A stretch of DNA of 64,000 bases from HR10 sp964615335 (lineage in GTDB: Bacteria > Acidobacteriota > Blastocatellia > HR10), in assembly GCA_964615335.1 (NCBI GenBank), contig CAZTMT010000011.1:1-64000 (forward strand), written 5' to 3'. This document shows positions 44,726-54,085 of this stretch, in pieces. How positions within the stretch are numbered: position 1 is the first letter of the stretch; each line of letters opens with the position of its first letter. The position numbers were made by a program, and so were the translations under genes. Under the pieces are notes generated by a model. The model saw only the letters and a program-made list of their open reading frames with translations. It searched no databases and was not told the origin of the DNA.

Positions 44726-46555
44726 CTACTGCCTTCTCTCCAACGCCCGGAGCAACGCCGGGACAAAGACACGATAGTCAACGACAATGCCGTAGTCGGC
44801 TGCCCGGAAGATGTCCGCCTCCGGATCATTATTAATCGCGATTACCACCTTGGCTCGCCGAACTCCAATGACGTGATTCATATCTCCGCGCATCGCAATG
44901 GCCAGATAAATATCGGGCGCAATAGATTTCCCCGTCAGCCCGATCTGTTGCTGTCGAGGCAGCCATCCGAGGTCAACCACTTTACGGGAAGCTCCAATGA
45001 CAGCCCCCAGGCGTTGAGCCAATTGCTCGATAAGGGGCAACGCCTCCGGCGTGCCCAGGCCCGCCCCTACACCAATCACGCGGCGGGCGCGATCTAACTG
45101 AATCCCCATGGGCCCAGCTTCCCTCCGCCTGGTCAGCACGCGCGTTCGACGGGTCAGCGGACGCTCAATAGAGATATAGCTGATCTCCACCTGGCGCCCC
45201 TTCATCCGCGGCGGCAAGGCGAAGATACCCGGTCGCACCGTGGCCATCACAGGGCTCGTCCGGGTCAAAATGCGCGCCACGGTAGTTCCCCCATAAGCCG
45301 GTTTCAATTGCACCAGCCTTCCCTGGTCGTCCACCTCGAACCCAATACAATCGCCAGTGAGCCCTACACCCAATCGCGCGGCCACGCGGGGAGCGTAGTC
45401 CCGTCCGTCCGCCGTCGACGGGCACAGCACAGCCCAAGGGCGTTTCTGTTCAATAGCCTCGGCGAGCGCCTGGCTCCAAGCCTCGCTCGAATAGTCACTC
45501 AAGCTTTCCGGACCCAACACGTAGATGTGATCCGCCCCTCTCTCCGCTATCTCCCTGACTTCATGCTCCCAAGCCCTCCCAAACAGAAGAGCACACGCCT
45601 GCCCCCCAACAGCCCGGGCTAGATGAGCCGCTTGGCCGAGAAGTTCCAGCGATGCCGGCTGAATATGCTCCGGCAAGCGCTCTATAGTCACCCAGATCTC
45701 CGGTCCCGACCGACGCGCCGGCTCCAGAGCTCCACTCGATATGGCGAGATCCTCGCCTGCCCTCTCCGCATGGCTGTCTATAATAGCGAGCACCTCCTTG
45801 GCCGCCGCATCTAGATTTCGAACGTCCAAAAATTGCACGTGCCGAGGATTCTCTATCGTGCTGAGCCCAGAGACATATGTGGGTGAACCCGCAAAGCCGA
45901 CCTCTTGCGGGCTCAGACCCAGATCAGCCGCCGTCAACACCTGGATGGGCTTGCTCTTGGCTGCCTCCAACTCCGGCTCTTTCACTTTCAACGGACGAAT
46001 GAGTCGTTCGGCCGCTGTCACCACAGCCGGAAGCGCGCATTCGATCAGCTCCAGGCCTTCATCTGTTTCTCGCTGCCCTCGGAAGAAGCGTTTTCCGTTG
46101 TCCACCAGATCCAGTGATGTCAATCCACACACTTGTGGCCTATCCAACAACTCCGCCAGTTCCGGCCCAACCTGTCCCGTCTCTGCGTCAATGGAGTATT
46201 TACCGCAGAAGATCAAATCAGCATCCGGCACCCGTTGTCCAATAGCCCGCGCTAGGACTCTTGCCGTCACTAGAGTATCTGAACCGGCCAGAGCCGGATC
46301 GCACAGATGAATCGCCCGATCTGCCCCCATCGCCAGGCATTCGATCAGGGCATCCCGTGCCTGGGGCGGCCCCATGGTCATCACTACCACTTCCCCGCCC
46401 CACTGCTTCACCAGTTCGACCGCCTGCGTGACAGCTCGCCGGTCAAACGGATTGACGATGTTCTTCACCCCCTCCCGAACCAGTGTCTTCCTCTCGGGAT
46501 CGAATCGAATCTCCGTCACATCGGGGACCTGCTTGATGCAGACTACGATTTTCAT
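44726..46555 (-). CDS. Electron-transfer flavoprotein, natural beta-alpha fusion
   Basis: A 609-residue protein joining EtfB (1-255, starting MKIVVCIKQVPDVTEIRFD with GADRAIHLCD) to EtfA (300-609). The FAD-binding end is conserved: SRKVVDLGWLP, GLTGKSIAPDIYLAI and NNDPEADIFRAADYGIV. ETF moves electrons from flavin dehydrogenases to a quinone oxidoreductase or, in bifurcating forms, to ferredoxin. It sits beside a 2[4Fe-4S] ferredoxin and an Frd-like flavoprotein, so the three probably form one electron pathway (inference). GGAAGGAG lies upstream. Confidence 0.88.
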   Translation of the reverse strand: MKIVVCIKQVPDVTEIRFDPERKTLVREGVKNIVNPFDRRAVTQAVELVKQWGGEVVVMTMGPPQARDALIECLAMGADRAIHLCDPALAGSDTLVTARVLARAIGQRVPDADLIFCGKYSIDAETGQVGPELAELLDRPQVCGLTSLDLVDNGKRFFRGQRETDEGLELIECALPAVVTAAERLIRPLKVKEPELEAAKSKPIQVLTAADLGLSPQEVGFAGSPTYVSGLSTIENPRHVQFLDVRNLDAAAKEVLAIIDSHAERAGEDLAISSGALEPARRSGPEIWVTIERLPEHIQPASLELLGQAAHLARAVGGQACALLFGRAWEHEVREIAERGADHIYVLGPESLSDYSSEAWSQALAEAIEQKRPWAVLCPSTADGRDYAPRVAARLGVGLTGDCIGFEVDDQGRLVQLKPAYGGTTVARILTRTSPVMATVRPGIFALPPRMKGRQVEISYISIERPLTRRTRVLTRRREAGPMGIQLDRARRVIGVGAGLGTPEALPLIEQLAQRLGAVIGASRKVVDLGWLPRQQQIGLTGKSIAPDIYLAIAMRGDMNHVIGVRRAKVVIAINNDPEADIFRAADYGIVVDYRVFVPALLRALERRQ

Positions 46556-46583
46556 CGGACCGTTCTCCTTCCCGGAGTCTCAC

Positions 46584-46835
46584 TCATCCCGGATGAATTA
46601 GAAACGGTGGGGGGATTTCGAGAGCATGGGTTACTCGAATCGCGTCCACGTGACAATCAATCGCGCACAACCGACAACTATGACATTCATTCGGATAAAC
46701 GATGACGGCTTTCCAAGTTCTGGGCTCGACTTCCCACGGTCTACCGGCTTCCATCAAGCGCAGCACATCGGTGGGGCAGCTTTCGATGCATACCCCGCAA
46801 CCATCACATAAGGAGAGATCAATCCGTTCAATCAT
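46584..46835 (-). CDS. 2[4Fe-4S] ferredoxin-type protein (AprB/FixX-like)
   Basis: An 83-residue ferredoxin with two cluster motifs: CDGCGVCIESCP and CHSCRLCAIDCH (the usual final Pro is His). The start at MIERID has AGGAGG four bases upstream. It lies between the ETF fusion (28 bases) and the flavoprotein gene and probably passes electrons between them or on to the Rieske oxygenase. Confidence 0.85.
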   Translation of the reverse strand: MIERIDLSLCDGCGVCIESCPTDVLRLMEAGRPWEVEPRTWKAVIVYPNECHSCRLCAIDCHVDAIRVTHALEIPPPFLIHPG

Positions 46836-46901
46836 ACGTCCTCCTGAGAACACGGCGGATGCGAACAGCCCGCTCTTGTTCTCCCATCTCCCCCGGACCG
46901 A

Positions 46902-48653
46902 CTACCGATATTCATCGGGGACAGGAAACGTGATCGGCGTTTTGCCCGGGGGAGCTTTAATCGGATACCGCTCATAGGGCAGATCCCAGAGAGAAATATC
47001 TACGCCCTCCGCTTCATCCCGCCGTTTGACGATGACCCACTTCAGCCAGTGATCGTTGTCCATGTAGGGATAATCGATGCGCATCAGCTCTCCCCGACTC
47101 TCTTTTCGCGCTCGCATGGCTTCGCAGACGACTTCCGTCAGGAGCAGATAATTAGCCACTTCGTTAGCCTTTATCAATTCATGAGTGTCAGGCGCAGTGA
47201 CTCGCTGCAGGAGCCCCTGACGGAGATCTCGCAGTTGGTCGCGGGTCTGGGTAATCCGGGCGTCATTTTTGAAGAGGGCAAACGAAGCACGAGCGGTAAT
47301 CTCCCCGATAGCCATCCAGATGTCGGACGGACGAACCTGCCCGCGCCGTCGCCGAGGCGCAAAAAATTGGTTGATGAGCTCCTGAACCTGCCTCTGAGGA
47401 ACAGCCAGTCGGCGAGACCGAAGAGCCATGCTCGCGGCAGCTTCCCCGGCTCGATAGCCACCCACGTTGGAATAGGTCGAGAGCGAGCTGCCGGAGATGC
47501 CTGTCATCATGATGGGCAAGTGTGTACACGTCCCCACCCCGAACAGGCCTTCGACACTGGTCCGCCCATGCAGATCGACGCGCATCCCACTGCTGCTCCC
47601 TGTGCCGATCAGGATAAAGGGATCAACGCGCAATAGATCGGTCTTGGGATTGATATTAAACTCTTGGAAGGCACGGGCCACGCTCGGCGCCACCGTGTAG
47701 AGCACAGCGAGATCGTGATCTGAGCAGTGGCGCATATCCACGTAGCAGGGGCCGCGGCCTTCGAGGTTTTCGATAGCGATGGCGCGAGCGATCTGAAAGA
47801 GTCCGGACATATTGCCCCAAATGGGGTCATAGCGGGGCATGAACTCTTCACCCCGAGCATTAATGAAGCGCGCCCCGATGCCCTGGATTTTAGCCTGTCC
47901 CGGGGTGAAAAACTGACGATTGAAATAACTCCAGGCCGCATACTGGGCGAATTCCATTCCTGCCATCTCCGCGCCCGCCCGAAAGGCCATGGCATGACCA
48001 TCGCCCGTGCAGTGGTCCACAAACGCATAATGGATCTTAGGGTAGAAAGGACCCGTGTTGAGAATCACCGCTTTGGCCTTGAAGACATACGGTTCGCCGG
48101 TCATGAGATGAAAGCCGATAGCCCCGCAGACACGCTCCCGAGTCGGGTGGCGACCGTCGGAGGTCAACAGATCATTGACCATAACCTTCTCCACCAAACG
48201 AATGCCGCTCTTTTTCATCTGCCGGCGAAGGATCTCCATCGTCACCCGCCCATCCACCCCCAGCGTCGTCCCGATCTTATGCCCCCGAACAATGCTATAC
48301 TTGAGCCGGCCCTGCTCATCCCGCACATAAGGGACGCCCATCTGAACCAATTCCTGGACCCGAAAGTATGCCTCGCGCAGATAGACCTCCAACCACTCCT
48401 GATCGGCCAGATAATTCGCTCCGATGACGAACTCCTCCATCCACCTGAGCAGCTCATCCCCTTCCAGAGGCTTGTAGGGTGCAAATTGACTGTGAACATA
48501 GGTCATGGGACCCGCCCGCGAGACAACGGCTTTTTCCACCAGCGTCACATCCGCTCCCAATTCCTTCGCCCGCAATGCCGCACGGGCTCCTCCTAACCCG
48601 CCCCCAACAATAAGTACATCGGTCTCCACAACGGTCGGATTCGGAACAACCAT
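46902..48653 (-). CDS. FAD flavoprotein of the fumarate reductase / AprA superfamily
   Basis: A 583-residue protein with FAD-binding VLIVGGGLGGARAALRAKEL at the N-terminus, a capping domain (HKIGTTLGVDGRVTMEILRR), the FAD-site loop GTCTHLPIMMTGISGSSLST and a helical C-terminal region, as in SdhA/FrdA/AprA. With the small ferredoxin it resembles an AprAB-type pair, but there is no sulfur-metabolism context. It may oxidise or reduce a ring-derived intermediate (inference). AAGGAGG precedes the ATG. Confidence 0.8.
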   Translation of the reverse strand: MVVPNPTVVETDVLIVGGGLGGARAALRAKELGADVTLVEKAVVSRAGPMTYVHSQFAPYKPLEGDELLRWMEEFVIGANYLADQEWLEVYLREAYFRVQELVQMGVPYVRDEQGRLKYSIVRGHKIGTTLGVDGRVTMEILRRQMKKSGIRLVEKVMVNDLLTSDGRHPTRERVCGAIGFHLMTGEPYVFKAKAVILNTGPFYPKIHYAFVDHCTGDGHAMAFRAGAEMAGMEFAQYAAWSYFNRQFFTPGQAKIQGIGARFINARGEEFMPRYDPIWGNMSGLFQIARAIAIENLEGRGPCYVDMRHCSDHDLAVLYTVAPSVARAFQEFNINPKTDLLRVDPFILIGTGSSSGMRVDLHGRTSVEGLFGVGTCTHLPIMMTGISGSSLSTYSNVGGYRAGEAAASMALRSRRLAVPQRQVQELINQFFAPRRRRGQVRPSDIWMAIGEITARASFALFKNDARITQTRDQLRDLRQGLLQRVTAPDTHELIKANEVANYLLLTEVVCEAMRARKESRGELMRIDYPYMDNDHWLKWVIVKRRDEAEGVDISLWDLPYERYPIKAPPGKTPITFPVPDEYR

Positions 48654-48806
48654 TTTCTCGCCTCCTTACCTTCTGCGAATGTCCGGCTGAGCCGTAACTC
48701 TCTGTCCGGACACCGACACCATACGATCACCTCCTTCCAAGGACAAGCGGCCGCCGAGTCGGCGCCGGATGGAATCCCAAAGGCCCCTCAACGATCTCAG
48801 CGCGAT

Positions 48807-49649
48807 TCAGGTCGCTGCGAGCGTCCGATCGAGATAGGCGTGCGCCTCCCGACCCATGACGTCAAAATAATTCCAAAACATCCGCAACCCCGTACGAAAC
48901 ATCTTCACCACACTCTCTTCTCGCTCCGGTGGCGTGTGCTCGACAAGTATCCTCAAGACATAGGCCGCATGCTTCATCTCTGTTCCCTTGGCCCGATCGA
49001 CCGGCTTACCTTCAAGCTCATCCAGCAGCGTCCAATCGTGGGCGAAAAGGAACGCCGCGTCTTCCTTCTTCAAGGCTCCTGCCAGAATGAGCTTCTTGAT
49101 GATCGTCCACATGAGAGCCGCTCCGGCTCCCTGAGTGTTTGTCAGCTCGATCTGATCGGGATAGAGCTTGGGGATCTCTCTGACATTCGTCATCTCCGTT
49201 GACATGACTGCAGCCATCCCTTCCAGCCATGGATAGTTGCGAGAGAATTCGAAGAAGCTGTGGATGAGACCCAGAATACCAGGGTGCGCCCAATCCCAAT
49301 TATCGATCTCCTCATCGCTCGCTCCCAGAGCCCGTAATAGACGGCGGTGAAGTCCCACGTGTCCATCTCTGGCCAGCGGATGTGGATCTTTCTTATCTTC
49401 ATCCTCCATGTCCTCCAGAATCAACCGACGAACTTCCGGGTCAGGACAATTCCCATAGATGTGGCCAAGCCACATCGGAAAGCTGACAACAAAGGGGCGG
49501 AAATTCAAAAGCACAACCTTCGAGAATCCCTTCAACACATCGACCTCCTCTACCTCTACTGCTCGCCGATACGCGGAGGTCAACGCAGGGGGATTTTGAT
49601 GAAAATTCTGGATCTCTCGGATCAAGCGGTTGTAGAGTTTCTCGGCCAT
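48807..49649 (-). CDS. Heme-oxygenase-fold protein, candidate diiron oxygenase (TenA/PqqC/UndA-like)
   Basis: A 280-residue all-helical protein. Acidic and His residues in ILEDMEDEDKKDPHPLARDG, STEMTNVR and FLFAHDWTLLDE are placed as in heme-oxygenase-like diiron oxidases (HDO), a superfamily with UndA and CADD. Candidate ligands need a structural alignment. HDOs catalyse oxidations such as C-C cleavage or N-oxygenation. The start MAEKLY has GGAGG nine bases upstream. First enzyme gene after the regulator. Confidence 0.6.
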   Translation of the reverse strand: MAEKLYNRLIREIQNFHQNPPALTSAYRRAVEVEEVDVLKGFSKVVLLNFRPFVVSFPMWLGHIYGNCPDPEVRRLILEDMEDEDKKDPHPLARDGHVGLHRRLLRALGASDEEIDNWDWAHPGILGLIHSFFEFSRNYPWLEGMAAVMSTEMTNVREIPKLYPDQIELTNTQGAGAALMWTIIKKLILAGALKKEDAAFLFAHDWTLLDELEGKPVDRAKGTEMKHAAYVLRILVEHTPPEREESVVKMFRTGLRMFWNYFDVMGREAHAYLDRTLAAT

Positions 49650-49663
49650 AGCGCATTCCCTCC

Positions 49664-50434
49664 TCAAAAATATAGTGATCTGACATGCACTTTCTTGAGC
49701 ATCTCTCGAACTTCCATGACATGCTCAAGCATGATCCTATAGGCGAGGTTTGGTTTTCTTCGCTCAATAGCGTGGTAGAGCTGCTCGTGACGGGAGAGTG
49801 TTTTCTCATTAGCGCCACGAGGTAACTTCAGATCAGCCACAGCATCCCGAAATGACTCCATGATCGCATCGACGAGAATAACCAGCACCGGATTCTTTGT
49901 GGCCTGGGCAATGACCCGATGAAAGGAGAGATTGCTCAGCTGACCAAAGCGATCGCCTGTGAGACTGACTTTCTGCTCATCAAGCACCTGCTTGAGAGCA
50001 GCCAGATCCTCAGCGGTCGCCCGTTGAGCAGCTAATCGAGCGATCTCCGGTTCATAGATCAATCGAGCTTCCCCCAACTCATCAACCAATGCCCTGCTCA
50101 ACCGGATCATCGCGGAGAGGGAATGGCGGGCAACATTCTGATCCACCTCAGACACAAACGCTCCCCCCCCATATCCCCGCTTGATGATCAGCAACCCAGC
50201 CTGTTCCAGTATCCTCAGGGCTTCACGCACCACCACTCGACTGACAGCGAATCGCCGAGCCAGCTCCCGCTCAGATGGAAGCTTATGACCGAACTTCAGC
50301 CTGCCCGACAAGATCGCCTCGCGCAGTTGCTCGGCCACTTCTTCAGAAACTCGCCGACGTCTCAATGGGATGATCGGTAGATCCTTCATCTGCCCCCTTT
50401 GATCGCTTTCTGCCATCCTCACATATGATGCCAT
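49664..50434 (-). CDS. FadR-type GntR transcriptional regulator
   Basis: A protein of up to 256 residues. It has a GntR winged helix (about 25-90, LREAILSGRLKFGHKLPSER, RRFAVSRVVVREALRILEQA) and an FCD ligand-binding domain to residue 250. FCD regulators usually sense organic acids and bind short palindromes. It starts the enzyme part of the catabolic train and may bind the palindrome at 28264. Internal starts at MAESDQ or MKDLP (preceded by AGGGGG) are possible. Confidence 0.9.
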   Translation of the reverse strand: MASYVRMAESDQRGQMKDLPIIPLRRRRVSEEVAEQLREAILSGRLKFGHKLPSERELARRFAVSRVVVREALRILEQAGLLIIKRGYGGGAFVSEVDQNVARHSLSAMIRLSRALVDELGEARLIYEPEIARLAAQRATAEDLAALKQVLDEQKVSLTGDRFGQLSNLSFHRVIAQATKNPVLVILVDAIMESFRDAVADLKLPRGANEKTLSRHEQLYHAIERRKPNLAYRIMLEHVMEVREMLKKVHVRSLYF

Positions 50435-50476
50435 ACCTTATTTCCCGCGAACAAGAAGACCGCTCAATGAATTTGC

Positions 50477-51082
50477 TCACCACAGAACTCTCAAGGGAAT
50501 TTTTCGGGCTAGCCACGCATCAGCTCCCCAAGTGCGCCCGGCGGAGCTAGCCACCAGCAGCCCGGTGATGAGCATGGCATAGAGGTTGATAAACGCGCTG
50601 GCACCGCCCATCCAGCTTGAGGCCAAGTGGTAATTCAGATGCATGAAGATCGCGATCAAGCCGGCCAGACCGGTGGCGAACCCGATCAAGAGCATGAAGC
50701 CAATGATGATTTCCCCCCACGTCACCAGGAACGCGAAGGTAGAGGCATGGGGAATTGCCGTGTTGATTAGAAACCGCTTATACCATCCCGCCGGGTGTCC
50801 GGCTGCCAGTGTTTTGAAGAGCGGATTCTCATCCACAGTGATAGACCTCAATTCGGGATGGGCGCTGACGAGTGGTTGGAGTTCCTTATTGGAGAGCGTC
50901 AGATGACGAAGAGCGGGAAGGCCATAGGCGAATAGCTGCAACGTCGCGGTCATATCGAATTGGAGACTGAGCTTCATGACACCGGACATGAAGAGAAAAA
51001 GTCCGGTAAGCATACGCGCCAGAGCGATGAAACGTCGCTGCCACACATAGCTGATCCCCGCCGTTTCAGCGTGATGCTCCAT
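50477..51082 (-). CDS. DoxX-family membrane protein
   Basis: A 201-residue protein with four likely membrane helices (MLTGLFLFMSGVMKLSL; FAFLVTWGEIIIGFMLLIGF; LIAIFMHLNYHL; LYAMLITGLLV). DoxX/DoxD proteins include the small subunit of thiosulfate:quinone oxidoreductase, but most have no known function; membrane redox coupling is a frequent proposal. 42 bases upstream of the GntR gene in the same direction. Confidence 0.75.
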   Translation of the reverse strand: MEHHAETAGISYVWQRRFIALARMLTGLFLFMSGVMKLSLQFDMTATLQLFAYGLPALRHLTLSNKELQPLVSAHPELRSITVDENPLFKTLAAGHPAGWYKRFLINTAIPHASTFAFLVTWGEIIIGFMLLIGFATGLAGLIAIFMHLNYHLASSWMGGASAFINLYAMLITGLLVASSAGRTWGADAWLARKIPLRVLW

Positions 51083-51170
51083 ATCCTGTCCCCCTTTTTC
51101 TTGAGTTCGAATCAGCCCCGAACCTTCCGTGGACAGATCCTTTCGATCGGTCCCATTCTCCCCACAGATT

Positions 51171-52742
51171 TCACATTGGTGAGGTACTTGTACTTGAGTT
51201 GGTCGGTCTGGCTGTCAGCACCTCCGGCAAGAAGAACGAAGCGAGCGAAGCGATCCCAGCCGCGATTAGCCCTACCAGGAAAGCTCCTTGAAGGGCCGTT
51301 CCGAGGAGCTGACGAAAGGCTTCCAGGGCCTCCGGTGACAGGACCCGTTGACCATTGATGAGGAGGTCCGGATGTGACAGAACATCCAATACACGGGGGT
51401 CCACCTGAAGTCGGAGGCGTTCATCCACAAGCGGCCAGGACCAGTGAAGCCGATAATTGGTGACAGCCCCCATGACGCTTGCGCCGATGGCTCCGCCAAG
51501 CGATCGCAGGAAGATCACCGAGGCCGTGGTACTGCCCAATTGGTCTCGTGGCGCTGAGTGTTGCACCAAGAGCAGGACGGTGATAGCACAAAAGCCCATA
51601 CCCACACCCATGAGTGCGAGCGATCCAATGATTTTCCAGAATGAAACGGATTTTGAAAATTGACTGAAGAACAGAAATCCGACCACGAGCGCGATCGTCC
51701 CTGTGATGATGACCGGCCGGAATCCGAGTTTGAGCGTCAACCGGGTCGAGACGATCGAGGCGATGACCCAGCCAAGAAAGAGGGGCATGAGAGAGCTGCC
51801 TGTCAGCGATGGATTGGCTCCGAGTGCTCCCTGAACAAAGAGGGGGATAAAGGCGATAGCCCCCAGCATCGCCATGCCTGTCAAAAAACTCATAAGCATC
51901 GAGAGACCAATAACCCGCCGATGGAACAGTCCAACGGGAAGTATGGGGTCTGGGCTCTTTCTCTCCACCCAGAAGAAAAGCATCAACGAGAGCAAAAAAG
52001 TGATGGCCAATATGAAGTTCAAGAAAGCGGGCCGTGGAGGCGGGAGTGAGCGGCCGCTCGTCAGCAAGAGAAAGCAGAAACTGGCCACGGTCAGCGCCAG
52101 CGCACCAGCAACATCGACCTTGACTGTTGTCCTGGTCGAATGATGAGCAGGCAACGCTGTTGCCACCAGCAGAGCCGCCGCCACTCCAAATGGGATTCCC
52201 AAGTAGAAAACCCATCGCCAGGAGAGGTGTTCGGTGATGAACCCACCCACGGTTGGTCCGAGAACGCTGGCGATGCCCCAAGCGCTACTGAAAAAGGCCT
52301 GCTTTCGCACCCTCTCTTCCAACGAAAAGATCTCTCCAGCGATGGTCAGACCGAGCGGCACGAGCGCGCCTGCTCCCAATCCCTGGAGGACGCGAAATCC
52401 GATCAACTGGCTCATGGACTGCGCCTGGCCAGCGAGCATAGAGCCGAGCAAAAACAGTCCGAGGCCGAGGAGATAAAAGGTCTTTCGCCCATAGAGGTCG
52501 GAGAGTTTCCCCCACAGGGGCAGCGTGATGGTCGACGCGAGCATGAGAGCAGAAAAGACCCAACTGTAGAGAGAAAGTCCACCCAGATGCGAAACAATCG
52601 TGGGCATGGCTGCGGCGACGACAGTCATCTCCAAAGCGGACACAAAAATGCCGACGGTCAGACCCAGTGTGACCTGCTTCCGATTCCTCTCCGAAAGTTC
52701 GACGGCGGGTTCCAGGACTGAGACTGTTGTGTGCCCTTTCAT
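51171..52742 (-). CDS. EmrB/QacA (DHA2) family MFS efflux transporter
   Basis: A 523-residue permease with 14 predicted helices. Typical motifs are LWGKLSDLYGRKTFYLLGLG (motif A) and GLGAGALVPLGLTIAGEIFS (motif C-like). DHA2 pumps export drugs and toxic compounds by proton antiport; here it may expel toxic aromatic intermediates. Its ATG overlaps the stop of the next MFS gene by one base (TGATG), so the two are coupled. Confidence 0.9.
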   Translation of the reverse strand: MKGHTTVSVLEPAVELSERNRKQVTLGLTVGIFVSALEMTVVAAAMPTIVSHLGGLSLYSWVFSALMLASTITLPLWGKLSDLYGRKTFYLLGLGLFLLGSMLAGQAQSMSQLIGFRVLQGLGAGALVPLGLTIAGEIFSLEERVRKQAFFSSAWGIASVLGPTVGGFITEHLSWRWVFYLGIPFGVAAALLVATALPAHHSTRTTVKVDVAGALALTVASFCFLLLTSGRSLPPPRPAFLNFILAITFLLSLMLFFWVERKSPDPILPVGLFHRRVIGLSMLMSFLTGMAMLGAIAFIPLFVQGALGANPSLTGSSLMPLFLGWVIASIVSTRLTLKLGFRPVIITGTIALVVGFLFFSQFSKSVSFWKIIGSLALMGVGMGFCAITVLLLVQHSAPRDQLGSTTASVIFLRSLGGAIGASVMGAVTNYRLHWSWPLVDERLRLQVDPRVLDVLSHPDLLINGQRVLSPEALEAFRQLLGTALQGAFLVGLIAAGIASLASFFLPEVLTARPTNSSTSTSPM

Positions 52743-54082
52743 CAGTCCCCTTCACCTATTGCTTTTTGCTCTATGCAAGCGGTGGGTTCTGAATTCATCA
52801 GGCGCGTCAACGGCTGAGCGGAGATGAGCGTCGCTACAATCAGCAGAGGGAGAGCATTGACCACTGATGTGAGAAAGAGGGCGTACTCCCAGCGCCCGGT
52901 GGCTTTGACTAAGAACCCGGTGACCATTGGAGCCAACAGAGCGCCCAATGAACCCACGAATGACATAAAACCGGTCACGGTGCCGACCTGTCCGGGCGCA
53001 ATGTCGGTCGCCAGGATCCAGAGGGCGGCGATGTTTCCGGCCACGAATCCAGTAGCCAGCGAGATACATCCGACGGCCACAATCGGTGAAGCGGTGAATC
53101 CAGCCAGCAGCAGTAGCAAGCCAGCCCCGGCTGAACCAACATAGAGGATGCTTTTTCGGGCCAGGGAACGAGACCATCCGAGCGATTCGAGCCCATAGCT
53201 GATCCATCCGACACTGCCTTCCAGGAGAAAGGCGCAGAGAAAGGGGAGGGCGGCATAAAGCCCTGATTCCAACAAGCTGAAGCCTCGTGCCTTGATCAGA
53301 TACGTTGGCATCCAATTAGCCACGAGGTAATAGGTGTAGGTGTTGGGCAGATAGGCCAGCCCCAATCCCCAGACGGGGGCACATCCAATGAGCGTTGTGA
53401 AGGGAATTCTCTGGGTGGCGGCTGGGGCCGAAGGCAGAACGACCGATTGCATCCCATCTTTGTCTCTCAGGGTGCGAGCATACAGCAGGATGACGCCGGC
53501 CCAGAGAACCCCCATCGCTCCGAAGCAGATGAAGACCATTCGCCATCCGTAGGCCGCAAGGACATAGGTGGCCAGCGGCACGGCCAGTAGGGGCCCTAGA
53601 GCAGTGGCCGAAACGCAGACGCTCAAGACGCGGCCAATCTGGCGAGGCGGGAAGTAGGTGGTAACGACCGCCGCCTGAGCCGGCCCATAAGCCGATTCGC
53701 ACATGCCCACGACTCCGCGAGTCAGAGCCATGAGCACCGGCGTCCGCGGTATGGCCGCGAGAAGCGTGGCTGCTGACCAGCCGATCATCGCCGCGGTGAG
53801 CGTTCTGATGCCACCCCATCGATCGCTCAGCCACCCGGTCCCGAGCTGTGTCAGCAGGTAGCCCCAACCGAACGCAGAAAGGACAACGCCCATTGTCGCC
53901 ACGTCCCATCCGAACTCTTCCATGATCTTGGGGGCAGCGACGGAGATGTTCACCCGGTCAACCCAGGCGATAAGCCCTGATACGAACAAAAGAGGGATCA
54001 GAACGAACGGCGACCTTTGACGTCTCAATGTTTTTCCTCTGCCCATGCTCAAAGAAGAGTCGAGGACAGGATTTCGTGGCAT
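52742..54082 (-). CDS. MFS transporter, anion:cation symporter (ACS, phthalate-permease-like) family
   Basis: A 446-residue, 12-helix permease (LIAWVDRVNISVAAPKIMEE, GWGYLLTQLGTGWLSDRWGG, GMCESAYGPAQAAVVTTYFP). ACS members import organic anions such as phthalate, 4-hydroxyphenylacetate or hexuronates. It begins three bases after the TonB receptor gene, suggesting that the pair forms an outer- and inner-membrane uptake route for the island's substrate (inference). Confidence 0.88.
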   Translation of the reverse strand: MPRNPVLDSSLSMGRGKTLRRQRSPFVLIPLLFVSGLIAWVDRVNISVAAPKIMEEFGWDVATMGVVLSAFGWGYLLTQLGTGWLSDRWGGIRTLTAAMIGWSAATLLAAIPRTPVLMALTRGVVGMCESAYGPAQAAVVTTYFPPRQIGRVLSVCVSATALGPLLAVPLATYVLAAYGWRMVFICFGAMGVLWAGVILLYARTLRDKDGMQSVVLPSAPAATQRIPFTTLIGCAPVWGLGLAYLPNTYTYYLVANWMPTYLIKARGFSLLESGLYAALPFLCAFLLEGSVGWISYGLESLGWSRSLARKSILYVGSAGAGLLLLLAGFTASPIVAVGCISLATGFVAGNIAALWILATDIAPGQVGTVTGFMSFVGSLGALLAPMVTGFLVKATGRWEYALFLTSVVNALPLLIVATLISAQPLTRLMNSEPTACIEQKAIGEGD

Positions 54083-54085
54083 CCC

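Noticed and set aside
46902..48653. A dissimilatory APS reductase (AprAB) pair
   Set aside because: The flavoprotein and ferredoxin resemble that pair only in general layout. No sulfur-metabolism genes are near, and ETF, ALDH and oxygenase neighbours point elsewhere.
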